Program-made: the position numbers and the translations under genes
Notes under the pieces: generated by a model
Database searches by the model: none
Seen by the model: the letters and a program-made list of their open reading frames with translations, nothing else
What the model was told of the DNA's origin: nothing
Shown here: in pieces, positions 24,911 to 33,600 of the stretch
How positions within the stretch are numbered: the first letter of the stretch is position 1
Layout: each line of letters opens with the position of its first letter
NCBI GenBank assembly: GCA_030841185.1
Contig: JAVEDB010000057.1
Coordinates: 1 to 53,854, forward strand
Reading direction: 5' to 3'
DNA length: 53,854 bases
DNA from: Actinomycetota bacterium
Lineage (GTDB): Bacteria; Actinomycetota; Actinomycetes; JACCUZ01

Positions 24911-25654
24911 CTGAAAGCCCCCGCCACCGACCAGCTGCGGCTGCTCGACGTCCAAGCTCTCGATGCGCGGATGGACCAGCTCGCCCATCGTCGCGCCACC
25001 CTGCCTGAGCACGCCGCCCTCCACGAGCTGGAGAAGACGCTGACCGAGCTCGCCGACCAGCTGGTCGCCGCGGAGACCGAGCAGAGCGACGTGAGCCGGG
25101 AGCTCAGCAAGGCCGAGGGGGACGTCGAGCAGGTGCGCAGCCGGGCCGTCCGGGACCAGCAGCGTCTCGACGCGGGACAGGTCTCCTCGCCCAAGGAGCT
25201 GGAGGGTCTGCAGCACGAGATCGCCACGCTCGGCCGTCGACAGTCCGACCTGGAGGACGTCGTACTGGAGATCATGGAGCGGCTGGAGGCGGTGCAGACG
25301 CGCCTCTCCGAGCTCACGACCCAGCGGGACGAGGCCCGGGCCGAGACCGTGGAGCTCACCGCGCGCAGGGACGCGACCACCGGCGAGATCGATGCCGAGG
25401 TCGGCGGCCTGCGGGCGCAGCGCGAGACCCAGGCCGCCCAGCTCGACCTCGAGCTCACGGCGCTGTACGAAAAGATCCGGGCGCAGCAGGCCGGCATCGG
25501 GGCGGCCGAGCTGCGGCAGCGCCGGTGCACCGGTTGCCGGCTCGAGCTGAACAATGTCGAGATCGGACGGCTGCGCTCGGCTGAGGAGGACGAGGTCCTC
25601 AGGTGCGAGGAGTGCCGGCGGATCCTCGTGCGCACCCCCGAGTCGGGCCTCTGA
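24911..25654 (+). CDS. Coiled-coil protein with C-terminal C4 zinc ribbon, 247 aa, probable CTG start
   Basis: Residues ~30-185 form a long coiled-coil rich in Glu, Leu, Arg and Gln. The C-terminus carries RRCTGCRLELN...VLRCEECRRILVRTPESGL, two Cys-x2-Cys pairs of a zinc ribbon. This is the conserved actinobacterial zinc-ribbon protein encoded before the RNase H/phosphatase gene (compare Rv2229c), with a nucleic-acid-related role suspected. Family members begin (L/M)KA-P-x-x-QLRLLD-x-QALD. Here that sequence starts at a CTG (24911) with AGGAG 8 nt upstream, and no ATG, GTG or TTG lies in that position. The first ATG (24971) would cut off the conserved N-terminus. The stop lies 5 nt before the next start. 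Confidence 0.85.
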   Translation: MKAPATDQLRLLDVQALDARMDQLAHRRATLPEHAALHELEKTLTELADQLVAAETEQSDVSRELSKAEGDVEQVRSRAVRDQQRLDAGQVSSPKELEGLQHEIATLGRRQSDLEDVVLEIMERLEAVQTRLSELTTQRDEARAETVELTARRDATTGEIDAEVGGLRAQRETQAAQLDLELTALYEKIRAQQAGIGAAELRQRRCTGCRLELNNVEIGRLRSAEEDEVLRCEECRRILVRTPESGL

Positions 25655-25659
25655 AGGAC

Positions 25660-26799
25660 GTGCCCACGAGACGGTTCATCGTCGAGGCGGACGGAGGGTC
25701 GAGGGGCAACCCGGGGCCGGCTGCGTACGGCGCGGTGGTTCGCGACGGCGAGTCCGGCCAGGTGCTTGCCGAGCGGGCGGAACACATCGGGGTCGCCACC
25801 AACAACGTCGCCGAGTACCGCGGCCTGATCGCCGGCCTCACCGCCGCGCGCGAGGTCGACCCCGACGCCGCGGTCGAGGCCCGGCTGGACTCCAAGCTGC
25901 TCGTCGAGCAGATGTCCGGCCGCTGGAAGATCAAGCACCCCGCGATGCGGCCCCTCGCCGTACAGGCCCGCGCGATCCTGCCGCCCGAGCAGGTCACCTA
26001 CACGTGGGTGCCCCGCGAGCTGAACAAGCACGCCGACCGGCTGGCCAACGAGGCGCTCGACGCCGCGGCCAAGGGGCTGGAGTGGATCGCCCGGGCGGAC
26101 ACGCCGGAGCCGGTGGTCGACGAGGCGGAGGTCGAGCCGGCCCCGGCCAACGCACTGGTGGGCTGGTCGGAGGGCCTGGGGGAGCCGACCACCTTCGTCC
26201 TGCTCCGTCACGGCGAGACCGCCCACACGGCCGAGAAGCGGTTCAGCGGCAGCGGCGGCGCCGATCCCGCCTTGACGCCTCGAGGCGAGGAGCAGGCCCG
26301 CACAGCCGCTGCAGCGCTCGCGGGCGTGCACGTCGATGCCATCGTCAGCTCACCGGTGCGCCGGGCCCGCCAGACTGCCGACATCGTCGCCGCATCCCTC
26401 GGTCTTCCGGTGCGGGAAGTGCCGGGTCTGCGGGAGGCCGACTTCGGTGAGTGGGACGGCCACACCCTTGCCGAGGTGACCGCACGCTGGCCCGACCAGC
26501 TGGCGGCCTGGCTGAGCTCGACAGCCGTCGCGCCGCCGGGCGGCGAGTCCGTCGAGGACGTGGCACGCCGGGTGGCCGTCGCACGCGACCAGCTCTTGAC
26601 CCGGTACGCCGGACGCCGGGTACTCGTCGTCACGCACGTCACCCCCGTCAAGGCCTTCGTCGTCGCGGCGCTCGGGGCTGCGATGTCCGCGATGTCCCGG
26701 ATGGAGCTGCGGCCCGCCTCGATCTCGGTCGTCGACTGGTACGCCACCGGGCAGGCGGCGCTGCGGTCGTTCAACGAAACGGCGCACCTGCCCGACTGA
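25660..26799 (+). CDS. Bifunctional RNase H / histidine phosphatase, 379 aa
   Basis: N-terminal RNase HI domain with the four catalytic acids: Asp in VEADGGSRGNPG, Glu in NNVAEYRGL, Asp in ARLDSKLLVEQM and Asp in NKHADRLANEAL. It cleaves RNA in RNA-DNA hybrids. The C-terminal ~200 residues are a phosphoglycerate-mutase-like phosphatase: LLRHGETAHTAEKRFSG with the catalytic His, SSPVRRARQTADI, READFGEWDG and VVTHVTPVKA. The same fusion exists in M. tuberculosis (Rv2228c, with alpha-ribazole phosphatase CobC activity). The linker spans about residues 140-180. The GTG is very close to AAGGA, so initiation may rely on coupling to the upstream gene. Confidence 0.92.
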   Translation: MPTRRFIVEADGGSRGNPGPAAYGAVVRDGESGQVLAERAEHIGVATNNVAEYRGLIAGLTAAREVDPDAAVEARLDSKLLVEQMSGRWKIKHPAMRPLAVQARAILPPEQVTYTWVPRELNKHADRLANEALDAAAKGLEWIARADTPEPVVDEAEVEPAPANALVGWSEGLGEPTTFVLLRHGETAHTAEKRFSGSGGADPALTPRGEEQARTAAAALAGVHVDAIVSSPVRRARQTADIVAASLGLPVREVPGLREADFGEWDGHTLAEVTARWPDQLAAWLSSTAVAPPGGESVEDVARRVAVARDQLLTRYAGRRVLVVTHVTPVKAFVVAALGAAMSAMSRMELRPASISVVDWYATGQAALRSFNETAHLPD

Positions 26800-26801
26800 G
26801 T

Positions 26802-27938
26802 TCAGCTGAGCCACAGGCCGACCGTGGTGCACACGAGCAGCGGTGGAACCCCGAGCAGGCCCAGCCGGGCGAAGACCCAGGGCGACACGTCGACGCCGCG
26901 GGCCCGGCAGCGCTCCCGCCACAGCAGGGTCGCCAGCGAACCCCAGACCAGCACGAGGGGTCCCACGTTCGTCCCGACCAGCAGCGCGAGCAGGCGCGAC
27001 GTCCCCTGGTGGGCCCCCGGCTCGAGGGCGAGATAGGCGGGCAGGTTGTTCCCGACGTTGCTCGCCAGCGCCCCGCTGCCCGCCACCCGAAGGAGATCCG
27101 GCAGATCGGCGCCGCTGCCCATGAGCTGGAGCACGAGGTGCTCGCCGCCGTGGCGCAGCAACGCCTCGATGACAAGCGCGAGGCCAAGCACCAGCAGAAC
27201 CAGCCGCCAGGGCAGCAGGCCGGGCCGGAGCGCGTCCCGTCGCCGGTAGGCGAACAGACCGAGCAGGACTGCGGCCCCGACAACCACCACCACCGTCGGG
27301 TCGCCGCCGAGCAGGAGTGCCGGCACGAGAGCGACGCACGTCGATGCGGTGCAGAGGAAGAGCGGCCGGTCCTCCACCGGCGGGTGGGGAGGGACGACGT
27401 AGCTGCCCCGCAGTTGCCGCCGGTAGGCGACTGCGACGACAAGAGCGGTGCCGACGACAGACACCAGGGTCGGGAGCCACATCCGGGCCGCGAATGCGTG
27501 CGGGGGCAGACCCAGCTCGTGCAGTGCCAGCAGGTTGGTGAGGTTCGACACCGGGAGCAGGAGGCTCGCGGTGTTGGCCAGCCAGACGGTGATCATCGCG
27601 AAGGGCAGCGGGGAGATACGCAACTGGTCCGCGACCGCCAGCACGACAGGAGTGAGCAGCACGGCAGTGGTGTCCAGCCCGAGCAGGATCGTGGTGCCCG
27701 CCGCGAGCACGCAGACCAAGGCGAAGAGGCACCACGTGCGCCCGGCCGCCAGGTGCGCTGCCTCCCTGGCGGCGACGTCGAAGACGCGGGCCGAGTCGGC
27801 GAGCTCGGCTACCACCGTGATCGCGACCAGGAACACCAGGATCGGCGCCATCCGATCGACGACGTCGCCGGCCTGCCGCCAGGGCAGGGCGCCGCTGATG
27901 ACGACCATCGCCGCCGCACCTGAGGTGAACCGCCACAT
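26802..27938 (-). CDS. ArsB/NhaD-type (ion transporter superfamily) permease, 378 aa
   Basis: About ten hydrophobic helices with the pattern of SLC13/ArsB permeases: GLDTTAVLLTPVVLAV in the first half and its repeat GSGALASNVGNNLPAYLAL in the second. The paired re-entrant motifs (TTAVLLTP and SNVGNNLPA) define the transport site. WLANTASLLLPVSNLTNLLA is also typical of the family. Substrate could be arsenite, citrate or another anion; no ars genes are adjacent, so I leave it open. ATG 27938 was chosen (MWRFTSGAAA); a longer N-terminus is possible. It is convergent with the RNase H gene with only 2 bp between the stop codons. Confidence 0.82.
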   Translation of the reverse strand: MWRFTSGAAAMVVISGALPWRQAGDVVDRMAPILVFLVAITVVAELADSARVFDVAAREAAHLAAGRTWCLFALVCVLAAGTTILLGLDTTAVLLTPVVLAVADQLRISPLPFAMITVWLANTASLLLPVSNLTNLLALHELGLPPHAFAARMWLPTLVSVVGTALVVAVAYRRQLRGSYVVPPHPPVEDRPLFLCTASTCVALVPALLLGGDPTVVVVVGAAVLLGLFAYRRRDALRPGLLPWRLVLLVLGLALVIEALLRHGGEHLVLQLMGSGADLPDLLRVAGSGALASNVGNNLPAYLALEPGAHQGTSRLLALLVGTNVGPLVLVWGSLATLLWRERCRARGVDVSPWVFARLGLLGVPPLLVCTTVGLWLS

Positions 27939-28033
27939 GCGCCTTGTCCTGCCTTGCTGAGGGGGTCGCGAACCCTGCACGAAGATGTACGTCGGGGTTC
28001 AGTGTCGCTGCCCGCTTTGCGTAGGCTGCCGCA

Positions 28034-29452
28034 ATGCCCCGCCGCCACCTGCGACTGCGCGTCGAAGACGGTGCTGACCTGCGAGAGGGCTTCGCGCGCA
28101 TCCGGCAAGAGCTCCATGTTCCCGAGGACTTTCCGGCCGACGTGACGGCGGAGGCCGAGGCTGCTGCCCGGGAGGTGCGCGCCCCGGCGTACGACGCGAC
28201 CGACATCCCCTTCCTCACCATCGATCCGCCCGGTTCGATGGACCTGGACCAGGCCCTCAACATCGAGCGGCGCGGTTCCGGATTCCGGGTGCGCTACGCG
28301 ATCGCCGACGTGGCCTCGTTCGTCGCAGCGGGTGGGGCGGTCGACCAGGAGACGCACCGCAGGGTGGAGACGCTCTACAGCCCGGACATCAGTACGCCGC
28401 TGCACCCCCGGGTGCTCTCGGAAGCCGCCGCCTCGCTGCTGGCCGGCCAGGATCGCCCCGCTCTGCTGTGGGTCATCGATCTCGACGCGGATGGCGAGCA
28501 GACGGCGGTCGAGGTGCGGCGCGCGCTGGTCCGATCGACCGACCGCATGGACTACGCGGGCGTGCAGGCTCTTATCGACGCGGGCACGGCTGAGGAGCGG
28601 TTGCTGTTGCTGGCCGAGGTCGGAAAGCTGCGGGAGCAGCGCGAGGTCGACCGGGGCGGGGTGAGCCTGCCGATCCCCGAGCAGGAGGTCCTGGAGACTC
28701 CCGACGGATTCGCCCTGGCCTACCGGGTCCCGCTCGCCTGCGAAGGGTGGAACGCGCAGATCTCGCTGCTCACCGGCATGGCCGCTGCGGACCTCATGCT
28801 GCACGGCGAGGTCGGCGTCCTGCGCACACTCCCGGCGGCGCCGGAGGAGGAGATCCGACGATTGCGGCGCGCTGCTTCCGTCCTCGACGTCCCGTGGCCG
28901 GAGGGGACGTCTTACGCGGAGGTCATCCGTGGCCTGGACCCGTCGAACCCCCGGCACCTCGCACTCCTCGAGGAGGCCACCGCACTGCTGAGGGGCGCGG
29001 GCTACACCGCGTTCGACGGCGCCGTGCCCGAGAACGCGACGCATGCCGCGGTCGCGGCCGAGTACGCGCACGCCACCGCGCCGTTGCGTCGGCTGGTGGA
29101 CCGGTACGTGGGTGAGGTGTGCGTGTCCCTGTGCGGAGGTGTCGAGGTGCCGGACTGGGTCAGGAAGACCCTACCGGAGCTGCCGAAGCTGATGGCCGAG
29201 AGCGACCGGCGCGCGGGTGCGCTCGAGCGCGAGTGCGTGGCGCTGATGGAGGCCGTCGTGCTGAGCCCCAGAGTGGGGCAGGAGTTCGACGCGGCAGTCG
29301 TGGACGTCAACGAGAAGGGTGGCACCGTCCAGCTGCGCGAGCCGGCTGTCCGCGGCCAGTGCGAGGGCACGCTGCCGCTGGGGGAGCGGGTCCGCGTCAC
29401 GCTCGTCGAGGCGGATGTGACGACCCGGCGGGTGCGCTTCGCGCTGGCCTGA
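28034..29452 (+). CDS. RNB-domain 3'-5' exoribonuclease, 472 aa
   Basis: An RNase II/R family catalytic domain with the metal-binding motif TIDPPGSMDLDQAL near residues 62-75. The strongly conserved RYAIADVASFV, YSPDISTPLHPRVLSE, RDRPALLWVID-type block and YAHATAPLRRLVDRYV follow. It degrades single-stranded RNA. The usual N-terminal cold-shock domains are absent and only a short S1-like tail remains, so it is a compact actinobacterial version. A -10-like hexamer TAGGCT ends 6 nt before the ATG with no ribosome binding site, suggesting a leaderless transcript. It is followed immediately by the RNase P RNA gene. Confidence 0.9.
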   Translation: MPRRHLRLRVEDGADLREGFARIRQELHVPEDFPADVTAEAEAAAREVRAPAYDATDIPFLTIDPPGSMDLDQALNIERRGSGFRVRYAIADVASFVAAGGAVDQETHRRVETLYSPDISTPLHPRVLSEAAASLLAGQDRPALLWVIDLDADGEQTAVEVRRALVRSTDRMDYAGVQALIDAGTAEERLLLLAEVGKLREQREVDRGGVSLPIPEQEVLETPDGFALAYRVPLACEGWNAQISLLTGMAAADLMLHGEVGVLRTLPAAPEEEIRRLRRAASVLDVPWPEGTSYAEVIRGLDPSNPRHLALLEEATALLRGAGYTAFDGAVPENATHAAVAAEYAHATAPLRRLVDRYVGEVCVSLCGGVEVPDWVRKTLPELPKLMAESDRRAGALERECVALMEAVVLSPRVGQEFDAAVVDVNEKGGTVQLREPAVRGQCEGTLPLGERVRVTLVEADVTTRRVRFALA

Positions 29453-29470
29453 GGCTACCCTGACCAGCAC

Positions 29471-29868
29471 GGCGGACGAGCCGGCCGGGCGGCCGCGTCG
29501 AGCCCGTGCTGGATTCGTCCAGCCGGGCTCGCCGAGGAAAGTCCGGGCTCCACAGGGCAAGGTGGTGGGTAACGCCCACCCGGGGTGACCCGCGGGACAG
29601 TGCCACAGAAAGCAGACCGCCGCGCCCGAGCGATCGGGAGCGGTAAGGGTGAAACGGTGGTGTAAGAGACCACCAGCGTCCGAGGTGACTCGGGCGGCTC
29701 GGTAAACCCCACCCGGAGCAAGGTCAGACAGGGAGCGTTCGAGGGCGGCCCGCCCGAGCTCCCGGGTAGGCCGCTGGAGGCTGTCGGTAACGGCAGCCCG
29801 AGATGGATGGCCGCCGGCAACGGTTTACCGTCGCCACAGAACCCGGCTTACAGGCCGGCTCGTCCGCC
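29471..29868 (+). ncRNA. rnpB: RNase P RNA, bacterial type A
   Basis: Catalytic RNA that matures tRNA 5' ends. The universal blocks are all present in order: GAGGAAAGTCCGGGCTCCAC, ACAGAAAGCAGACCGCC, GGTAAGGGTGAAACGGTG, GTAAGAGACCACCAGC, GGTAAACCCCACCCGGAGCA, and near the 3' end CAGAACCCGGCTTACAGGCC. The outer helix is exact: GGCGGACGAGCCGG at the start pairs with CCGGCTCGTCCGCC at the end. A -10-like TACCCT lies 10 bp upstream, just after the RNB stop codon. Protein frames running through this interval are not real. Confidence 0.98.
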
Positions 29869-29901
29869 GCCCCACGAACCGGATCGAGAAGGGACCACGG
29901 C

Positions 29902-31167
29902 GTGTCCGTTCACCGCCACCACGGGGCGCCGTCGCGGCGGGAACGTCGCGCGCAGGAGCCGGACGCCCGGCTCAGGAGGCGGGTGTCGCTGCTGCTGGCG
30001 CTGGCCCTGCTGCCCATCCTGGCTGCTGTCGTCGTGGGCGCCGTCGTCCTGTGGCCGGACAGCTCAACGGGCGGGGTGAGCGTCGCCGGGGTCGTCGGTG
30101 ACGCGCCGGGGACCATCTACGTCACGGCCCGGACGGTGAGCGCGACGCCCTTCGACTGCCAGGGCGTCGGCGCCGCCCCCGGCAAGAGCGTGCGGTGCGC
30201 GCATGTGTCCGTGACCGTCACCTCCGGGCCGGACGCCGGCAAGCGGTTCACTGTCGACGTCGACCCCACTGTGCGGAAGGCCGGCATCAAGCCGGGTGAC
30301 CAGCTCGAGCTGGCGAGATACCGCACCGAGCCCGGCACGCCGCCGCTCTACGCGTTCGTGGACTTCAAGCGTTCTTCGCCGATGATCCTGCTGGCGGTCG
30401 CCTTCGCCGTGCTCGTCGTTGTGGTCGCCCGTCTCCGCGGTCTGGCCGCCCTTGCCGGACTGGGCCTGGGCTTCCTCGTGCTGCTCAAGTTCATGATCCC
30501 GGCGCTGCTGTCGGGAGAGAACCCGCTCGCCGTCGCGTTGGTCGGATCCGCCGCGATCATGTTCGTGCTGCTCTACCTCGCGCACGGAGTGAGCATCCGC
30601 ACGACGACGGCGCTGATCGGGACCCTGTTCGGGCTGGCCGCCGCCGCTGCCCTCGGCACCTGGGCGGTCGGCGCGACTCACCTGACGGGGGTCGGCAGCG
30701 AGGAGGATCTGACGCTGACGGCCGTCGCGGGGCAGGTTCGCCTGTCCGGTCTGCTGCTCGCGGGGATCATCGTGGCCAGCCTCGGCATCCTCAACGACGT
30801 GACGGTCACCCAGGCGTCGGCCGTCTGGGAATTGCGGGCGCTCAGCCCGGATGTGTCGCCGGGCCGGCTCTTCGCCGGAGCGATGCGGATCGGACGTGAC
30901 CACATCGCGTCCGTCGTCTACACGATCGTTTTCGCGTACGCCGGGACGGCGCTGCCCGTCCTGCTGCTCATCAACCTCTCAAACAGGCCCCTCGGCACCA
31001 TCCTCACGGGGGAGGCTTTGGGCCAGGAGATCGTCCGGACCCTCGTCGGTTCGATCGGGCTGGTGCTGGCCGTGCCGCTCACGACAGCGGTGGGCGTGGC
31101 CCTCGCGCGGTTCGCAGGTGCGGCAACAGTGCCGGAGCCGACCCCGGCGGCAGCGTCGACCCTCTGA
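29902..31167 (+). CDS. YibE/F family membrane protein, 421 aa
   Basis: Residues ~25-50 form a first membrane segment, followed by an extracytoplasmic beta-rich domain (VAGVVGDAPGTIYVTARTV... to YAFVDFKR). A long C-terminal bundle of about seven helices then carries GLGFLVLLKFMIPALLSGENPLAVALVGS, LGILNDVTVTQASAVWELR and GRDHIASVVYTIVFAYAGTALPVLLL, which are diagnostic of YibE/F. The role of the family is not established; transport across the membrane is suspected. GTG 29902 has AGAAGGGA 8 nt upstream and is the first start after the RNase P RNA, so longer versions that overlap rnpB are rejected. Confidence 0.86.
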   Translation: MSVHRHHGAPSRRERRAQEPDARLRRRVSLLLALALLPILAAVVVGAVVLWPDSSTGGVSVAGVVGDAPGTIYVTARTVSATPFDCQGVGAAPGKSVRCAHVSVTVTSGPDAGKRFTVDVDPTVRKAGIKPGDQLELARYRTEPGTPPLYAFVDFKRSSPMILLAVAFAVLVVVVARLRGLAALAGLGLGFLVLLKFMIPALLSGENPLAVALVGSAAIMFVLLYLAHGVSIRTTTALIGTLFGLAAAAALGTWAVGATHLTGVGSEEDLTLTAVAGQVRLSGLLLAGIIVASLGILNDVTVTQASAVWELRALSPDVSPGRLFAGAMRIGRDHIASVVYTIVFAYAGTALPVLLLINLSNRPLGTILTGEALGQEIVRTLVGSIGLVLAVPLTTAVGVALARFAGAATVPEPTPAAASTL

Positions 31168-31225
31168 CTCGGTTGATTTCCCGGTGCCGGGAAGAGTTCG
31201 CCGACCGACGCGGTTGCCACGAGAG

Positions 31226-32758
31226 ATGACCACCACCGAAAAGTCCCCCAGCGTCGGCCTGCGCTCAGATCGCGGGCCGGTACTCATCGCGCTCATGCTC
31301 TGCACGGCGCTCGTCGCCCTCGACGCGACGATCATCGCCACCGCGGTGCCGTCGATCGTGCGCGATCTCGGTGGCTTCTCGCAGTTCCCGTGGCTGTTCT
31401 CCATCTACCTGCTGACGCAGGCGGTGACGGTCCCGCTCTACGGCAAGCTCGCCGACGTCGTGGGCAGACGGCCCATCCTCTACTTCGGCATCGCGGTGTT
31501 CCTGGTCGGCTCCGTTCTCTGCGGCGTCGCCTGGAGCATGCCCTCGCTGATCGCCGCCCGTGCCGTGCAGGGCATCGGCGCCGGAGCCGTGTTGCCGATC
31601 TCGATCACCGTGGTCGGTGACCTCTACTCCGTGGTCGAACGCTCCCGCGTGCAGGGCTACCTCGCCAGCGTGTGGGGGGTCTCGTCGGTCATCGGCCCCA
31701 CCCTCGGCGGGGTGTTCTCCGACTACCTGAGCTGGCGGTGGATCTTCTTCATCAACCTCCCGCTGGGCGCGGTTGCTGCCTGGATGCTGTGGCGCTCCTT
31801 CCACGAGAAGGTCGAGCACCGGCGCCACCAGCTCGACATCTCAGGAGCAGTGCTCCTGATGAGCGGTTTCTCCCTGGTGATCCTCGGGCTTCTGGAAGGC
31901 GGCGTTGCCTGGGCATGGAGCTCGGTCACGAGCTACCTGGTGTTTGCGGTGGGAGCAGTGACGCTGCTCACCTTCCTGCTCGTCGAGCGTCGCGCCGCGG
32001 AGCCCGTCCTGCCCCTCTGGGTGTTCCGGCACCGCGTGCTGCTCGGGGGAAACCTCGCATCGGTCGCGATCGGGGTCGTGGTCATCGGCATGGTGTCCTA
32101 CGTCCCGATGTACGTGCAGGGCGTCCTGGGGACGGGGGCGTTGGTCGCGGGCTTCGCGCTCGCGGCGATGACGCTCGGCTGGCCGATCGCCGCCTCCCTG
32201 TCAGGCCGGCTGTACCTGCGCATCGGCTTCCGCGACACCGCACTCATCGGGGGCGTCATCGCGGTCGTGGGCACCGTGCTCGTAGCGCTGCTGTCCCGGA
32301 CGGCACCCGTCCTCGCCGTGGCGCTGGCCACGTTCGTCGTGGGTGTCGGTCTGGGTTTGTCGTCGGCTCCTGCCATGGTGGCCGTGCAGTCGGTCGTCGA
32401 CTGGCAGCGCCGCGGCGTCGTCACCGCGACCAACATGTTCTGCCGCAACCTCGGCAGCGCCGTGGGGGTCGCCGTCTTCGGTGCTGTGGCCAACGCCACA
32501 CTCGCCCACCGGTTCGCCGATCCGCCCGCTGGCGTCGCCGGGCAGCTCCCGAGCAGTGCGGACGCCGAGACCCTGGCGCTGGGCGGCCACGCCAAGGCTG
32601 GCCAGGTCACGGACTTCGTCCGGGGGGCGCTGTACGCGGCGGCGCACAACGTCTTCCTCGGCGTCGTCGCCGCGGCCGTGGTCGGCGCCCTGGTGCTGTG
32701 GCTGATGCCTCGCCACACCCAGCCGGTGGAGACCGGCGAGGCTCCTGCAGCCCGTTAG
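31226..32758 (+). CDS. MFS drug efflux transporter, 14-helix DHA2 (EmrB/QacA) type, 510 aa
   Basis: Fourteen predicted helices. Motif D1-type sequence ALDATIIATAVPSIVRDLGG in helix 1, motif A GKLADVVGRRPIL between helices 2 and 3, motif B-like AARAVQGIGAGAVLPISITVVGD and motif C GVSSVIGPTLGGVFSDYLSWRWIFFINLPLG in helix 5 together define proton/drug antiporters of this type. Length is normal. It probably exports lipophilic compounds from the cytoplasm. The ATG has only a weak GAGAG upstream. It follows the YibE/F gene by 58 bp; no regulator is adjacent. Confidence 0.93.
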   Translation: MTTTEKSPSVGLRSDRGPVLIALMLCTALVALDATIIATAVPSIVRDLGGFSQFPWLFSIYLLTQAVTVPLYGKLADVVGRRPILYFGIAVFLVGSVLCGVAWSMPSLIAARAVQGIGAGAVLPISITVVGDLYSVVERSRVQGYLASVWGVSSVIGPTLGGVFSDYLSWRWIFFINLPLGAVAAWMLWRSFHEKVEHRRHQLDISGAVLLMSGFSLVILGLLEGGVAWAWSSVTSYLVFAVGAVTLLTFLLVERRAAEPVLPLWVFRHRVLLGGNLASVAIGVVVIGMVSYVPMYVQGVLGTGALVAGFALAAMTLGWPIAASLSGRLYLRIGFRDTALIGGVIAVVGTVLVALLSRTAPVLAVALATFVVGVGLGLSSAPAMVAVQSVVDWQRRGVVTATNMFCRNLGSAVGVAVFGAVANATLAHRFADPPAGVAGQLPSSADAETLALGGHAKAGQVTDFVRGALYAAAHNVFLGVVAAAVVGALVLWLMPRHTQPVETGEAPAAR

Positions 32759-32833
32759 GGCTCGACTAGGGCCCGACCCGGGCCTCCTGTTAACGTCGAG
32801 GCCCCTGTCTCCGATCTCGAAAGCGGTTTCTTC

Positions 32834-33571
32834 ATGCCGGACTCGATTACGGGCTTCCCTCGGCGCGTCGCCCGCAGGCTCACCCGTCGGCTCCAGAAGG
32901 CGCGAGGCATCGACGACCGAGGCATCGACGAGCGAGGCATCGACGACCGAGGCATCGACGACCGAGGCATCGACGACATCGACACGCTGCACGAGTTCTG
33001 GCGCCAGCCGGAGCCCGAGCAGAACGTGCCGCGTACGTACGTAAGCTGGACCGGGCGCAGCGAGGCGCTGCTGAAGCTCATCTCGGACCTCCCCCCAGAG
33101 ACGCGGATCCTCGAGGTCGGGTGCAACGTCGGCCGCAACCTGGCCTATCTCGTGGACCACGGCTACCCCAACGTGGAGGGCATCGAGATCAGCCCCCACG
33201 CGGTCGAGCTGCTCCGCCAGACCTACCCCCAGCTCGTGGACAGCAACATCCACCTCGGGTCCGCGGAGGAGGTGCTCCCCGGCCTGGCCGACGACTCGTT
33301 CGACCTCGTCTTCACGATGGCCGTCATCGAGCACATCCACCCGTCCAGCACCGCCGTGTTCGACCACATGGTGCGGGTAGGGAAGTCGATCCTGTCCATC
33401 GAGCCGCCCGGCCGTACCTCGCACCGGCAGTACCCGCACGACGTCCCGGAGATCTTCCAGTCCCGCGGTCTGCGCCTGGTGTCCAGTACACCGATGTCGA
33501 CGTTCCCCGAGACGGCGAACGACGGGGGCCTCTCGATCTTCTCGGCGTACCGGTTCGAGCGCACCGGCTGA
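32834..33571 (+). CDS. Class I SAM methyltransferase with in-frame GIDDR repeats, 245 aa
   Basis: After a basic N-terminus (FPRRVARRLTRRLQKAR) come five tandem copies of the pentapeptide RGIDD/RGIDE (about residues 24-48). The methyltransferase fold follows: motif I ILEVGCNVGRNLAYL, the acidic EGIEISPHAVELL, then DDSFDLVFTMAVIEHIHP. It resembles methyltransferases of polysaccharide and natural-product loci that modify sugars. The tail (RLVSSTPMSTFPETANDGGLSIFSAYRF) is unremarkable. The repeated segment lies outside the catalytic domain and may be a flexible or charged linker. No neighbouring genes point to a substrate. Confidence 0.85.
   Translation: MPDSITGFPRRVARRLTRRLQKARGIDDRGIDERGIDDRGIDDRGIDDIDTLHEFWRQPEPEQNVPRTYVSWTGRSEALLKLISDLPPETRILEVGCNVGRNLAYLVDHGYPNVEGIEISPHAVELLRQTYPQLVDSNIHLGSAEEVLPGLADDSFDLVFTMAVIEHIHPSSTAVFDHMVRVGKSILSIEPPGRTSHRQYPHDVPEIFQSRGLRLVSSTPMSTFPETANDGGLSIFSAYRFERTG
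32903..32977 (+). repeat. 15-bp coding minisatellite, five copies
   Basis: Five head-to-tail copies of CGAGGCATCGACGAC lie at 32903-32977; only the last base of copy 2 differs (C to G). The period is a multiple of three, so gain or loss of copies changes the protein length by five residues without a frameshift. Confidence 0.97.
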
Positions 33572-33600
33572 GTGCCACCGGCCGTCCCGACTAGTAGGCC

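Noticed and set aside
29803-29901. Longer N-terminus for the YibE/F protein
   Set aside because: It would start inside the RNase P RNA; the GTG at 29902 has a good ribosome binding site.
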